Source of the DNA: Leucothrix mucor DSM 2157
Lineage (GTDB): Bacteria > Pseudomonadota > Gammaproteobacteria > Thiotrichales > Thiotrichaceae
Direction of reading: 5' to 3'
Length of the DNA stretch: 64,000 nucleotides
NCBI RefSeq assembly: GCF_000419525.1
Contig: NZ_ATTE01000001.1
Location: forward strand, 3,693,501-3,757,500
Shown piece by piece: positions 55,946 to 64,000 of the stretch (its first letter is position 1; each line of letters begins with the position of its first letter). The notes below the pieces were generated by a model. That model was not told where the DNA came from. It made no database searches and worked only from the letters and a program-made list of their open reading frames with translations. A program made the position numbers and the translations under genes.

Positions 55946-56389
55946 TTAGTTACCGTTGCGGTCCGGATTATTGGCCATGAATTGATTAAATTCTTCCTCA
56001 TCCGCACGACGCTTGGCATCGGCACGGAAGTCTTGGAAGCGACGAGCACGCTCTTTAATCTCCTCTTTGATCTCACGAATGCGATCGTATTGCGTTTGCT
56101 GAAACTCATTAAACAGCGAGTTATCCGAGCCAGTGGCTTCACTTTTACATTTTCTTCCACGCATATCTGCCCACTTCTCCTTGATCGTGCCGGGCAGATC
56201 TCTCACATCACGCCCTTTAATATTCCAGTACAACAGCACCAGACCGATGGGCCAGAAGAAAACAAATCCGACCACCATGGCACCGATATTCATCGGCGAC
56301 CAATTACCTTTTTCACCTAAGTGCTTACCGGAAAAGCCAAATGAACGAGCACCTGAGTTTTCTGCTGTAGAACCGTTTGATGACGACAT
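55946..56389 (-). CDS. DUF2852-family membrane protein
   Basis: The 147-residue protein has one strong hydrophobic segment (MNIGAMVVGFVFFWPIGLVLLYW, about residues 33-55), then a charged helical tail (FQQTQYDRIREIKEEIKERA, RRFQDFRADAKRRADEEEFN) likely to form a coiled coil, ending in FMANNPDRNGN. This layout is that of DUF2852 proteins. The role is unknown. Confidence 0.8.
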   Translation of the reverse strand: MSSSNGSTAENSGARSFGFSGKHLGEKGNWSPMNIGAMVVGFVFFWPIGLVLLYWNIKGRDVRDLPGTIKEKWADMRGRKCKSEATGSDNSLFNEFQQTQYDRIREIKEEIKERARRFQDFRADAKRRADEEEFNQFMANNPDRNGN

Positions 56390-56468
56390 AAACTTACCCT
56401 CTTATATAAAATAGCGCAGTTTGTGTTTCCGGCTTTTCAATGCTTTCCGGTGTAGTGACTGCGGCTTG

Positions 56469-56497
56469 TTGACAAATGTTATCACTGTTCACATAAT
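56469..56497 (+). promoter_or_regulatory. Sigma-70-type promoter of the TetR gene
   Basis: TTGACA (56469-56474) and CATAAT (56492-56497) lie 17 bp apart, a near-ideal housekeeping promoter. The segment TATCACTGTTCAC (56480-56492) in the spacer recurs in inverted form as GTGAACGGTGTTT at 56549-56561, just before the ATG. Together they may form a split operator for the regulator itself. Confidence 0.65.
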
Positions 56498-56565
56498 GCA
56501 TACTATATGAACTTTGACCCTAAATGCAAGACCTCTGACTAAAAAAAAGTGAACGGTGTTTACAT

Positions 56566-57183
56566 ATGCCCACAATGAAAAAAGAAAAGAACAGTTACCA
56601 TCACGGCCATCTCAGCGAGTCATTACTCGATGCGGTGGATGAAATGGCCACGAAATTTGGTCTGGAGGCGATCTCCCTGCGCGCCTGCGCCAAATTGGTC
56701 GGCGTTTCCCCCTCCTCGGCGTTTCGCCATTATGCGGATAAGCGCGCCCTGCTTACCGCATTCGCCACCCGCGCCTTACATCAATTACTGGAGTCGATGG
56801 CCAGCGCCAAAGCGCATGCTGAGCAAAATGAGTTGGATGCCTTCTCGGAAGTCAGTCAGGCGTATATCGAATTTGCACTGACCAAACCGGCCTTTTTCCG
56901 CGCCATGTGGCGTGAGGAAATTATTTACACCAGCGATGAGCATTACGCTGCAGCGGTGAAGTTATTAAGTGGCTATATGCAAGGCGGATTTGTTGACACT
57001 ATTCACGATAAAGACCCGAATAGCTTTAGTGCACAGGAGTTATTGGCGTGGTCGTCGGTGCATGGTTTGGCACATTTATTTATTGAAGGGCCTGTGGGTA
57101 AAGGCTTGGATAAGTCGCAAAAGCAGCAAATGGCGCATGGCATGATTAAATCATTAGCCCACTCATTGAGAGCCGCGAATTGA
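56566..57183 (+). CDS. TetR-family transcriptional regulator
   Basis: The 205-residue protein has a TetR helix-turn-helix at about residues 10-60 (YHHGHLSESLLDAVDEMATK, ISLRACAKLVGVSPSSAFRH, YADKRALLTAFA). Its C-terminal domain resembles the WHG-type ligand domain. It starts an operon with the GHMP kinase gene, whose TTG start overlaps its stop. It probably represses its own operon through the inverted repeats near its promoter. Confidence 0.87.
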   Translation: MPTMKKEKNSYHHGHLSESLLDAVDEMATKFGLEAISLRACAKLVGVSPSSAFRHYADKRALLTAFATRALHQLLESMASAKAHAEQNELDAFSEVSQAYIEFALTKPAFFRAMWREEIIYTSDEHYAAAVKLLSGYMQGGFVDTIHDKDPNSFSAQELLAWSSVHGLAHLFIEGPVGKGLDKSQKQQMAHGMIKSLAHSLRAAN

Positions 57184-58283
57184 AGCCAGTGCCAACGATA
57201 AGTGAAGGCCGTGCTTTTGCCAGTTTCGGGGAAATTGTGCAGGGTCGTTTATCCAATGGGGAAGACTTTTTAGTGACCTTGCCGGTGGATCTGTGGAGCC
57301 ATTGCCGCTTGATTAGTCAGTCTAATGGGAAGCTCTCTAAAGACCCCTTTAATAAACCTCAGAATGGTAACGATGGTAAACAGTTTAATGAGCTAAGTGA
57401 CAGGGTATGCGGCACACCTAATATCATAGAAACGGAGTTATCGAAATCCAAAGCCATTGCACTGGCCTTGCTGAAATACTTTGGTCAAACTTCCGACCAT
57501 CATATCCAATTGATTTTTAATCGGAATATTCCCATTGGTAAAGGCCTAAGCTCTAGCACCGCCGATATGTTAGCCGTGGTTCGGGCCTTTGAAGCGCAGT
57601 TTAACGTGACGCTTTCACCAAGCTTGATTTCTGAGCTATTCACCGCCATTGAGCCACACGATGCACTGCATTATCCCAGCTGCGTTGCTTATAATCACCG
57701 GCAGGGGCGATTATTGCAGGCGTTTGATTATATTCCGGATTTTCAGATTATTGGGATTGATGCTGGCGGGGTGATTTCTACTCAGGAGTATAATAAGCAC
57801 CTAAGTTTTAGCGATGCGCTACTGAAGCAATATGATGATTTATATGCCGAATTGCTGGAAGCTTTTGCACGTCGCGATGACCTTGCGATTGCTCAGTGTG
57901 CACATCAATCAACGCTTATTCACAGTGAGCAAACCAATAACGCCTTACTTAAAGCACTGTTAAATCAGGCTGATGAATTAACTAAGCTAGGCGCAATGGG
58001 AATATTGGCCACCCACAGCGGGACCTGTGCCGGTATTCTGCTTCCGGGCACGGCTACAGAAGCAGAGCTTGCTCATATCAAAAAGCAGCTTGCCCAATAT
58101 GGCAGCGTGTTTCAAACCAAAACACTCGCTGCCACATCAGACAATATTCCTGCTCAACTAGCATCAGCATCAGCATCAGCATCAGCATCAGCATCAGCAT
58201 CAGCATCAGCATCAGCATCAGCATCAGCATCAGCATCAGCATCAGCATCAAACCACAGCTTAGGCGGCAGTCACCTCACATAA
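57180..58283 (+). CDS. GHMP kinase (PduX-like), with a repeat-encoded Ala-Ser tail
   Basis: The start is a TTG overlapping the TetR stop (TTGA); no better ATG fits the conserved N-terminus (ASFGEIVQGRLSNGEDFLVT). The ATP-binding loop is PIGKGLSSSTADM, and the late GILATHSGTCAGILLPG completes the GHMP pattern. The GEIVQG opening is that of PduX, an L-threonine kinase used in cobalamin side-chain synthesis; the substrate here is inferred. The kinase domain ends near residue 325. The tail is about 30 residues of alternating Ala and Ser from a 15-copy hexamer. The gene end overlaps the convergent oxidoreductase gene by 24 bp. Confidence 0.8.
   Translation: MKPVPTISEGRAFASFGEIVQGRLSNGEDFLVTLPVDLWSHCRLISQSNGKLSKDPFNKPQNGNDGKQFNELSDRVCGTPNIIETELSKSKAIALALLKYFGQTSDHHIQLIFNRNIPIGKGLSSSTADMLAVVRAFEAQFNVTLSPSLISELFTAIEPHDALHYPSCVAYNHRQGRLLQAFDYIPDFQIIGIDAGGVISTQEYNKHLSFSDALLKQYDDLYAELLEAFARRDDLAIAQCAHQSTLIHSEQTNNALLKALLNQADELTKLGAMGILATHSGTCAGILLPGTATEAELAHIKKQLAQYGSVFQTKTLAATSDNIPAQLASASASASASASASASASASASASASASASNHSLGGSHLT
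58161..58250. repeat. Hexanucleotide tandem repeat (GCATCA)15
   Basis: Fifteen exact copies of GCATCA run without a break. In the kinase frame each copy encodes Ala-Ser. Such perfect short repeats gain and lose copies by slippage. Because the unit is six bases, length changes keep the frame and only alter the tail length. Confidence 0.97.
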
Positions 58284-60365
58284 CAACGATTTAAACGCTG
58301 GAAATCCACTGATCGGGTCAAGACAAGAGTCATCGGTCAATTCATTCACATTGGCCTCATTCCAACCATGGAAGCAATGCACCACACCGGGCTTCATAAT
58401 GTCGGTGACATCGGCATAAAACAGCACCGCACCGCGCGGCGAACTGACCGACACCTGCGCATCGTGCGAAATGCCACGCGCAGCGGCATCCTCAGGGTGA
58501 ATCTGAATGCGTGGCTTCGGGTCAAAGTCCAACAGCTTCGCGATATTATGCTGCTGGGAGTGCGTGAAATACTTTTGTCGCCCGCCAGAGGTTAGCACTA
58601 GCGGATACTTGGTAAACACCTCAGGACTAGCAACCGGGCTTTCCACTGGCTCGCGATAAACCGGCAAACCATCATAGCCTTGGTCGCGTAACTCTTTGGA
58701 ATCAAACTCGATTTTACCGGTGACTGTTTTGAAGCCATGCAAGCGCCATTGGCGATCAGCATCCATATAACCGGCATCGACCAGTTCATCAATCACTTCG
58801 CTGTACACCACTACGCCTTCCGGTTTTTCATACGCTTCTTCACGCACCTCATCGGGCAATCCTTCGGCCATTTCCGCCCATGAGGCATCCAAATCACCAT
58901 TCCAGAACTGGTCAGCCATGCCCATTTTTACGCCCAACTCCAGAAAGATCTGCGCATCGGGTTTGGCTTCACCGCGAGGTGGCAGCGCTTGGCGACGATA
59001 CTTTACTTCACCCTGATACGCACAGCCGGGATACGCGATTAAGGCGCTACGCTCCAAGCTAGTCGCCGCAGGCAACACAATATCGGCCTGCAAAGTGGCG
59101 GGATTATGGAAGAAATCAGAGACGGCAAAAAAGTCCAATTCGCCCAGTGCGCGCTCCATGCGCTTGGAGTTTGCCCACATGGCAGTGTTGATTCCCATTG
59201 CCAATAGCGCCCGCAGCTTTTGCGGCTTACCTTCTAAAATACAATCCGGCATCAACATGCTTTGTGCGGCTGGCCAGTATTTGGTCCAGATTGGGAACAC
59301 TTCATCACCAATGCGCGGTGGCAAATCATTGCGGCACACATCAAACATTTCGATTGGCTTAGGTAGCACTTTGTCATTAAAGAAGCGGTTGCCCCCTTCG
59401 CGGTCGATCATGCCGATAACGGCAGAGAGTAAAATCATCGCGCGGTGGTTTTGGAAACCATTGCTATGCTGCACGGTTGAGGTCGGCGACATGGCAATTT
59501 GCGAAGGGAGTTCGGTGGCAAACATTTCAGCGGCCGCGCGTAAATCAGCTTCATCAATCCCGCAAACCTCAGCGACAACCGCTGGAGTGAAATCTTTGAT
59601 GTACTCTCTGAATTCAGCCAAGCCACTGGCCCATTCATTCAAAAAGTCCTGATCCTGCCAGCCATTCACAAAGATTAGATGATGAAATCCTAGCGCCAAT
59701 GCGCCATCAGTACCGGGGCGAATTTGCAGATGGATATCTGCCAGCTCGGCCGTTTCGGTCCGGCGCGGGTCCACCACAATCATTTTGCGATTGCGCTTTT
59801 GCTTGTTGAGGTGATGGTTTTCAAAGGGTGGAATCGAGCCAGAGGCATTCGTTGACCACACCAACACGCAGCGCGTCTTTGGCGATTCGATGGTGGACGT
59901 GGTTTTCAGTTTGTAGCCATAAGTGAGCTTTTCCGACACCATGGTCGAGGAGAAGCAGCAGCCAGACTCTGTAAGGTAATTTGGGCTACCAAATGCATGC
60001 GCTAAACGCTGCAATTGAGGCCGCGCTTCTTTGGTATAGCCTGCAAAAAAGCCAACCGCTGGTGCGCCGTGCTCTTGCTTACCGGCTTCCAGTTTCTCCG
60101 CGATGGTAGTCAGCGCTTCATCCCAGCTAATGCGCTCAAACTCACCCGAGCCACGTGGCCCAACGCGTTTAAGTGGATACAGTAAGCGATCTGGGTGGTA
60201 TTGACGCTCCAATTGCAGCTGCCCGCGCGGGCAATTGGGCAAGCCATCAACGCTGGTTGCGACGCCTTCGGGGTTGATCGTCACCGTAAAGGCGCAGTTC
60301 GCGTCACATTCGTAGCAAGTGGTGTGTTTTATGGTGTCGCTTGGTTGGATAACGGTAGCAGTCAC
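58260..60365 (-). CDS. Molybdopterin oxidoreductase (DMSO-reductase family)
   Basis: The 701-residue protein has an N-terminal 4Fe-4S site, C17-x2-C20-x3-C24-x20-C45 (CYECDANCAF, NCPRGQ), then molybdopterin-binding segments (VLVWSTNASGSIPPFENHHL, VVDPRRTETAELADIHLQIRPG, DGALALG) and the C-terminal dinucleotide-binding domain (LTSGGRQKYFTHSQ). The likely Mo ligand is a cysteine in ESGCCFSSTM. There is no Tat signal, so it is probably cytoplasmic. No electron-transfer subunits are next to it. The substrate is unknown; thiosulfate/polysulfide reductase-like and formate dehydrogenase-like enzymes are the nearest types. Confidence 0.83.
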   Translation of the reverse strand: MTATVIQPSDTIKHTTCYECDANCAFTVTINPEGVATSVDGLPNCPRGQLQLERQYHPDRLLYPLKRVGPRGSGEFERISWDEALTTIAEKLEAGKQEHGAPAVGFFAGYTKEARPQLQRLAHAFGSPNYLTESGCCFSSTMVSEKLTYGYKLKTTSTIESPKTRCVLVWSTNASGSIPPFENHHLNKQKRNRKMIVVDPRRTETAELADIHLQIRPGTDGALALGFHHLIFVNGWQDQDFLNEWASGLAEFREYIKDFTPAVVAEVCGIDEADLRAAAEMFATELPSQIAMSPTSTVQHSNGFQNHRAMILLSAVIGMIDREGGNRFFNDKVLPKPIEMFDVCRNDLPPRIGDEVFPIWTKYWPAAQSMLMPDCILEGKPQKLRALLAMGINTAMWANSKRMERALGELDFFAVSDFFHNPATLQADIVLPAATSLERSALIAYPGCAYQGEVKYRRQALPPRGEAKPDAQIFLELGVKMGMADQFWNGDLDASWAEMAEGLPDEVREEAYEKPEGVVVYSEVIDELVDAGYMDADRQWRLHGFKTVTGKIEFDSKELRDQGYDGLPVYREPVESPVASPEVFTKYPLVLTSGGRQKYFTHSQQHNIAKLLDFDPKPRIQIHPEDAAARGISHDAQVSVSSPRGAVLFYADVTDIMKPGVVHCFHGWNEANVNELTDDSCLDPISGFPAFKSLLCEVTAA

Positions 60366-60530
60366 GGAGGCAGTCTCACACAGAGTTATTATGGCTGGGA
60401 TTTTATCCTGTTCTGCGCAATATGCCAGCTTTCACAACTTTGCTGTGGGAAACGCTCTGGGCAACTCGGCATTGATTTTTACGATGGCGCTACTTACCAT
60501 GCCCTGCATATCAGCACTCAGGCCAAGCCC

Positions 60531-61160
60531 ATGAAATACCAATCCATTCCCGTTACGCCCTTTCAGCAAAACTGCAGCATCGTTTGGTGCGAGAAAACCA
60601 AGCAATGCGCGATTATTGATCCCGGCGGAGATATCGACAAACTCAGTGCGGTGATTGAAAAAGAAGGCCTGACCCCAGTTGCCATTTGGCTAACCCACGG
60701 CCACCTCGATCATGTGGGCGGCACCGTGACATTAGCCGAGCGCTATGAGTTACCGATTATTGGCCCACATGAAGGCGATGCTTTCTGGCTTGATGGCTTA
60801 CCACAACAATCCGAAATGTTTGGCTTTCCACATCACGATGCCTTTCGCCCTACTCGTTGGTTAAAAGCCGGTGAAACACTCACGCTGGGCGAGGAAAGTT
60901 TTGAAGTGCGCTTTACGCCCGGCCACACTCCGGGCCATGTCGTGCTCTTTAATGAATCTGCACATATCGTCTTTGTGGGCGATGTGTTGTTCTCCGGCTC
61001 GATTGGCCGTACCGATTTTCCGGGCGGCAATCATCAGCATTTGATGGATGCGATTAAAACGCAACTGTGGCCAATGCCGGATGATACGGTTGTGGTCTCT
61101 GGCCATGGCCCGAATACCACCATCGGCCATGAGCGTAAAACTAATCCAAATGTTCGATAA
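60531..61160 (+). CDS. MBL-fold metallohydrolase (YcbL/glyoxalase II-like)
   Basis: The ATG at 60531 gives the normal family N-terminus (MKYQSIPVTPFQQNCSIVWC). A frame open further upstream to 60195 runs across the divergent gene and is not used. The 209-residue protein has the zinc motif T55-H-G-H-L-D-H61, then FTPGHTPGHVVLF, VFVGDVLFSGSIGRTDFPGG and VVSGHGPNTTIGHER. YcbL-type enzymes hydrolyse thioesters such as S-lactoylglutathione. It is divergent from the molybdopterin oxidoreductase. Confidence 0.88.
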   Translation: MKYQSIPVTPFQQNCSIVWCEKTKQCAIIDPGGDIDKLSAVIEKEGLTPVAIWLTHGHLDHVGGTVTLAERYELPIIGPHEGDAFWLDGLPQQSEMFGFPHHDAFRPTRWLKAGETLTLGEESFEVRFTPGHTPGHVVLFNESAHIVFVGDVLFSGSIGRTDFPGGNHQHLMDAIKTQLWPMPDDTVVVSGHGPNTTIGHERKTNPNVR

Positions 61161-61335
61161 GGCTTCCCAGCTTATTTAAGTAAGACAGTTGGGCTTCTCC
61201 GCTTACAGCAATATCACGATTCATCACTCCTCTTATTAACATGACAGGTTCATGTCAGCTTCTTATGGAATGATGCTCGTGATAAGCTGAAAAGCCCGAT
61301 CATCGGGTGAATTAACATAGGATGGAGAAATCTCA

Positions 61336-62304
61336 ATGAAAGCACCAATTTTGAAGAAAGTGGCAGCGGGCGTCGTTCTGAGTCTGAGCATGGTAGGCAG
61401 CAGTTTCGCAGCAGAGTGTATCGCTCCTGCTAACCCTGGCGGCGGCTGGGATTTCACTTGCCGTACTATCGGTAAGATCATGTATGACATCAAGGCTGTC
61501 GATCAGCCAATCCAAGTTACCAATATGGCGGGCGCTGGTGGTGGTTTAGCTTATAACCACGTTGTTGCCGAGCGTAACACTGACGCCGATCTAATTATTG
61601 CAGCCTCTTCTGCAACCTCCACTCGTTTAGCACAAGATGCCTATGCTGGTATGACAGCAGATCAGGTTCGCTTTGTTGGCGCAATCGGTGCTGACCCAGG
61701 CGTTATCGTTGTTGCTAAAGACAGCAAATTCAAAGACCTAAAAGACTTATTAGAAGCGGTTAAAGCCGATCCTTCTAAAGTAACCTTCGCAGGTGGTTCT
61801 GCAGTGGGTGGTTTTGATCACCTTAAGCCATTGATGTTGCTGCAACGCGCAGGCTTCACAGACATCAGAAAAGTAAAATACATCGGTGTTGATGGTGGTG
61901 CAGATGCGATCACTCAAACCGTTGGTGGCTTCACTCAAGCAATGACGGGCGACATGTCTGAAATCGTAGGCTTCCTGAAAGCTGGCGAAGTTCGCGCAAT
62001 TGCAGTGCTGTCTGAAGAACGCATTCCGGGCTTTGACGATATCCCAACGGCTAAAGAGCAAGGCTACGACGTCGTTGCGGTTAACTGGCGCGGTATGTAC
62101 ATCCCTAAAGGCGTTAGCGATGATACTTTCAACCTATGGGCAGATCGCCTGAAGAAAGTCGCAGAAAGTGACGAGTGGAAAGAATCAATGAAGGCTAACG
62201 GTCTGGCTCCATTCACTAAAGTGGGTGCTGACTTCCAAGGCTATGTAGATGGCGTTGTTGCAGAAATTCACGCGTTATCTAAAGACATCGGAGTAATCAA
62301 GTAA
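61336..62304 (+). CDS. tctC: Tripartite tricarboxylate transporter, binding protein (TctC-like)
   Basis: The 322-residue protein has a signal peptide (VAAGVVLSLSMVGSSFAA) and a Bug/TctC-type binding fold: ECIAPANPGGGWDFTCRTIG, VTNMAGAGGGLAYNHV, FAGGSAVGGFDHLKPLMLLQ. It captures a carboxylate in the periplasm and feeds the TctAB channel. It overlaps the tctB start by 1 bp. The exact substrate (citrate or another carboxylate) is not known. Confidence 0.87.
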   Translation: MKAPILKKVAAGVVLSLSMVGSSFAAECIAPANPGGGWDFTCRTIGKIMYDIKAVDQPIQVTNMAGAGGGLAYNHVVAERNTDADLIIAASSATSTRLAQDAYAGMTADQVRFVGAIGADPGVIVVAKDSKFKDLKDLLEAVKADPSKVTFAGGSAVGGFDHLKPLMLLQRAGFTDIRKVKYIGVDGGADAITQTVGGFTQAMTGDMSEIVGFLKAGEVRAIAVLSEERIPGFDDIPTAKEQGYDVVAVNWRGMYIPKGVSDDTFNLWADRLKKVAESDEWKESMKANGLAPFTKVGADFQGYVDGVVAEIHALSKDIGVIK

Positions 62305-62744
62305 TGATCAGCGACCGGATTTTTGGTCTGGTCGTGTTACTGGTAGCAGTGGCGTATGTCGCCGCTGCTACTCAGATTCAGACCAGCTTCTTAGCCGACC
62401 CGGTGGGCCCCAAAGCCTTCCCAATTATGATCGGCTCCATTGCCGCCTTGTGCGGTTTATTTTTAATGGTAAAACCAGATCCCGACCCCGAGTGGCCTGC
62501 AATGCGGACCTTCCTCGCCTTATTGGTTGCGGTTGCGGTATTGATTGCTTACGCGTTTGCGCTAAAACCATTGGGATTCATCTTACCGACTGCGATTGCA
62601 GCGGGCATTTTGAGTTTTCAGATTTCACCGCGCGCGGGTCCTGCGGCACTCGCCGGTGTTGGTTTATCGGTCGGGCTGTTTGTATTGTTTAAATTCGCTC
62701 TAGGGCTCGGCTTAGTGCCGTTTCCAAAAGGCCTCTTCGGTTAA
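62304..62744 (+). CDS. tctB: Tripartite tricarboxylate transporter, small membrane subunit (TctB-like)
   Basis: The 146-residue protein has four hydrophobic segments (FGLVVLLVAVAYVAAATQIQ, FPIMIGSIAALCGLFLMV, FLALLVAVAVLIAYAFAL and the C-terminal GVGLSVGLFVLFKFALGLGL) and the DPVGPKAFPIMIG motif of TctB. It pairs with the large subunit TctA encoded next. Confidence 0.85.
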   Translation: MISDRIFGLVVLLVAVAYVAAATQIQTSFLADPVGPKAFPIMIGSIAALCGLFLMVKPDPDPEWPAMRTFLALLVAVAVLIAYAFALKPLGFILPTAIAAGILSFQISPRAGPAALAGVGLSVGLFVLFKFALGLGLVPFPKGLFG

Positions 62745-62755
62745 GGATTAGCGAT

Positions 62756-64000
62756 ATGGATATTCTTAATAACCTCATGCTCGGGTTTTCGGTCGCGTTC
62801 TCACCGTTTACCCTGATGCTGGCCATTATCGGCTGCTTTCTGGGTACCATTATCGGTGCGCTGCCGGGCTTAGGCCCCTCCAATGGCGTGGCCATTCTAA
62901 TCCCGATTACCTTTACCATGGGCTTAGATGCAACCTCGGCATTGGTACTAATGACCTCGGTGTATTACGGGGCGATGTACGGCGGACGGATCAGCTCGAT
63001 TTTGCTCAATATTCCGGGCGATGAACCGGCGCTGATGACCACGCTCGATGGCTATCCCATGGCCAAAAACGGCCGCGCTGGCGATGCCTTAGTATTGTCT
63101 GGTGTTGCGTCTTTTGTGGGTGCTTTTCTAGCCACGATCGGCTTGATTCTGCTGGCACCACTGCTGGCTCGCGTGGCTTATGTCTTTGGCCCTGCGGAGT
63201 ACTTTGCACTGTATTTACTGGCGTTCTGTACGCTGGGTGGCATGTCATCCAATAACCAAGCAAAATCTGCTTTGGCGGCATGTATTGGTCTGGGTATTTC
63301 CATGATTGGTGTGGACAACTCATCCGGTATGGCACGACTAACAGGCGGTAATTTGCACCTTATGGATGGCATCGACTTCCTGGTGGCGATTGTTGGTTTG
63401 TTTGCAATTGCGGAAGTGTTCTTCTTTATTGAAAGTCACGGTAAAAGCTCCTCCATTGGTGTGAAGCTGGACAAAGTCACTATCCCTTGGAAAGACATCA
63501 AAGACACCAAATGGACCATGTTGCGCTCTAGTGTTTTAGGCTTTGTGGCCGGAATCCTGCCGGGTGCCGGTGCCTCACTAGGAAGCTTCCTGGCTTATAT
63601 GAGCGAGAAGTCGATTGCGGGTGAAAAAGGTGGTTTTGGTACCGGTGTTCCTAAAGGGATTGCGGCACCAGAAGCGGGTAACAATGCGGCGGCAGGTGGT
63701 GCACTCGTGCCAATGTTGACCCTCGGTGTACCAGGTTCTGGAACCACAGCAGTATTGTTAGCCTTGCTAATGACACTGAATATCACCCCCGGCCCGACCT
63801 TGTTTACGGAACAGCCAGAAGTGGTTTGGGGCTTGATTGCGTCACTGCTGATTGCCAACGTCGTGTTGCTGCTAATGAACGTGCCGATGGTTAAGGTGTT
63901 CGTGAAGATTCTGATGGTACCGCCCTGGATTTTATTACCCGGCGTGACCATGGTGTCGTTCGTGGGTATCTACTCACTGTCAGGCAGCTATTTTGATCTG
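62756..64000 (+). CDS. tctA: Tripartite tricarboxylate transporter, large membrane subunit (TctA-like), cut by the window end
   Basis: The frame opens with the ATG at 62756 (MDILNNLMLGFSVAFSPFTL) and is still open at the window end after 415 codons; TctA proteins are about 500 residues. Many hydrophobic segments and the family glycine-rich motifs are present: GALPGLGPSNGVAILIPITF, YYGAMYGGRISSILLNIPG, GFVAGILPGAGASLGSFLAY and LTLGVPGSGTTAVLLALLM. It completes the tctCBA operon. Confidence 0.9.
   Translation, partial: MDILNNLMLGFSVAFSPFTLMLAIIGCFLGTIIGALPGLGPSNGVAILIPITFTMGLDATSALVLMTSVYYGAMYGGRISSILLNIPGDEPALMTTLDGYPMAKNGRAGDALVLSGVASFVGAFLATIGLILLAPLLARVAYVFGPAEYFALYLLAFCTLGGMSSNNQAKSALAACIGLGISMIGVDNSSGMARLTGGNLHLMDGIDFLVAIVGLFAIAEVFFFIESHGKSSSIGVKLDKVTIPWKDIKDTKWTMLRSSVLGFVAGILPGAGASLGSFLAYMSEKSIAGEKGGFGTGVPKGIAAPEAGNNAAAGGALVPMLTLGVPGSGTTAVLLALLMTLNITPGPTLFTEQPEVVWGLIASLLIANVVLLLMNVPMVKVFVKILMVPPWILLPGVTMVSFVGIYSLSGSYFDL

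Noticed and set aside
58161-58250. CRISPR-like or iteron array
   Set aside because: It is an uninterrupted 6-bp tandem repeat inside a coding frame.
60195-60530. N-terminal extension of the MBL hydrolase
   Set aside because: The extension runs antisense across the oxidoreductase gene; the ATG at 60531 gives the normal family start.

Overview
The window looks like chromosomal DNA of a marine, aerobic, heterotrophic gammaproteobacterium. The basis is gene content, not a database match: a DddP-type DMSP lyase, a complete pqqABCDE operon, an L-fucose oxidation pathway (algal sugars), a rhizobial-type glycerol ABC transporter, a Na+-type alanine/glycine symporter, KatG, and a tripartite tricarboxylate transporter. 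Base composition is moderate in the backbone and clearly AT-rich between about 35.95 and 40.6 kb. A Thiotrichales (Leucothrix-like) host is one guess, held with low confidence.

Layout. 1-5.7 kb: a sugar-acid operon on the + strand (zinc alcohol dehydrogenase tail, UxaA-type dehydratase, SDR, FAH-type hydrolase, L-fuconate dehydratase, L-fucose dehydrogenase-like aldo/keto reductase). 5.7-6.3 kb: a PIN toxin-antitoxin pair. 6.4-8.2 kb: two unknown envelope proteins. 8.4-16.1 kb: a five-gene SWIM / DUF5691 / MoxR AAA+ / DUF5682 / VWA operon of the YehL type, a widespread but uncharacterised ATPase-adaptor system. 16.2-20.4 kb: pqqABCDE plus a proline-iminopeptidase-like hydrolase. 20.6-24 kb: two small proteins and an AGCS symporter whose leader folds as a riboswitch-like three-way junction. 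24-32.5 kb: a PLP enzyme and the glpSTPQV-type glycerol ABC transporter with a divergent DeoR regulator. 32.6-35 kb: a DddP paralogue and a divergent LysR gene.

35-40.3 kb is an accessory island. It holds a solo IS66 end at the LysR stop codon, an AbiEi-type antitoxin whose toxin partner is cut off by the 3' remnant of a group II intron, and a three-gene AT-rich operon. The first gene of that operon is split by a complete 1,536-bp IS66-family element with a perfect 8-bp target duplication. Removing the element restores a 326-codon reading frame with a PD-(D/E)xK-like signature. The second gene has a SAP-like N-terminus. This operon is the best candidate here for an undescribed, probably defensive, system.

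40.6-64 kb: katG, a second and apparently catalytically complete DddP, a propeller-like secreted protein, an EamA exporter, an AAA_14/DUF4143 ATPase preceded by five direct repeats at an exact 22-bp period, topB, small membrane proteins, an XRE regulator, a Fic-MerR-like fusion with a 20-bp palindrome at its start, a D-2-hydroxyacid dehydrogenase, a DUF2852 protein, a TetR/GHMP-kinase pair with a 15-copy hexanucleotide repeat at the kinase 3' end, a molybdopterin oxidoreductase, an MBL hydrolase, and a TctCBA transporter that runs off the window.

All family assignments come from reading motifs and gene order by eye. No similarity search was run.
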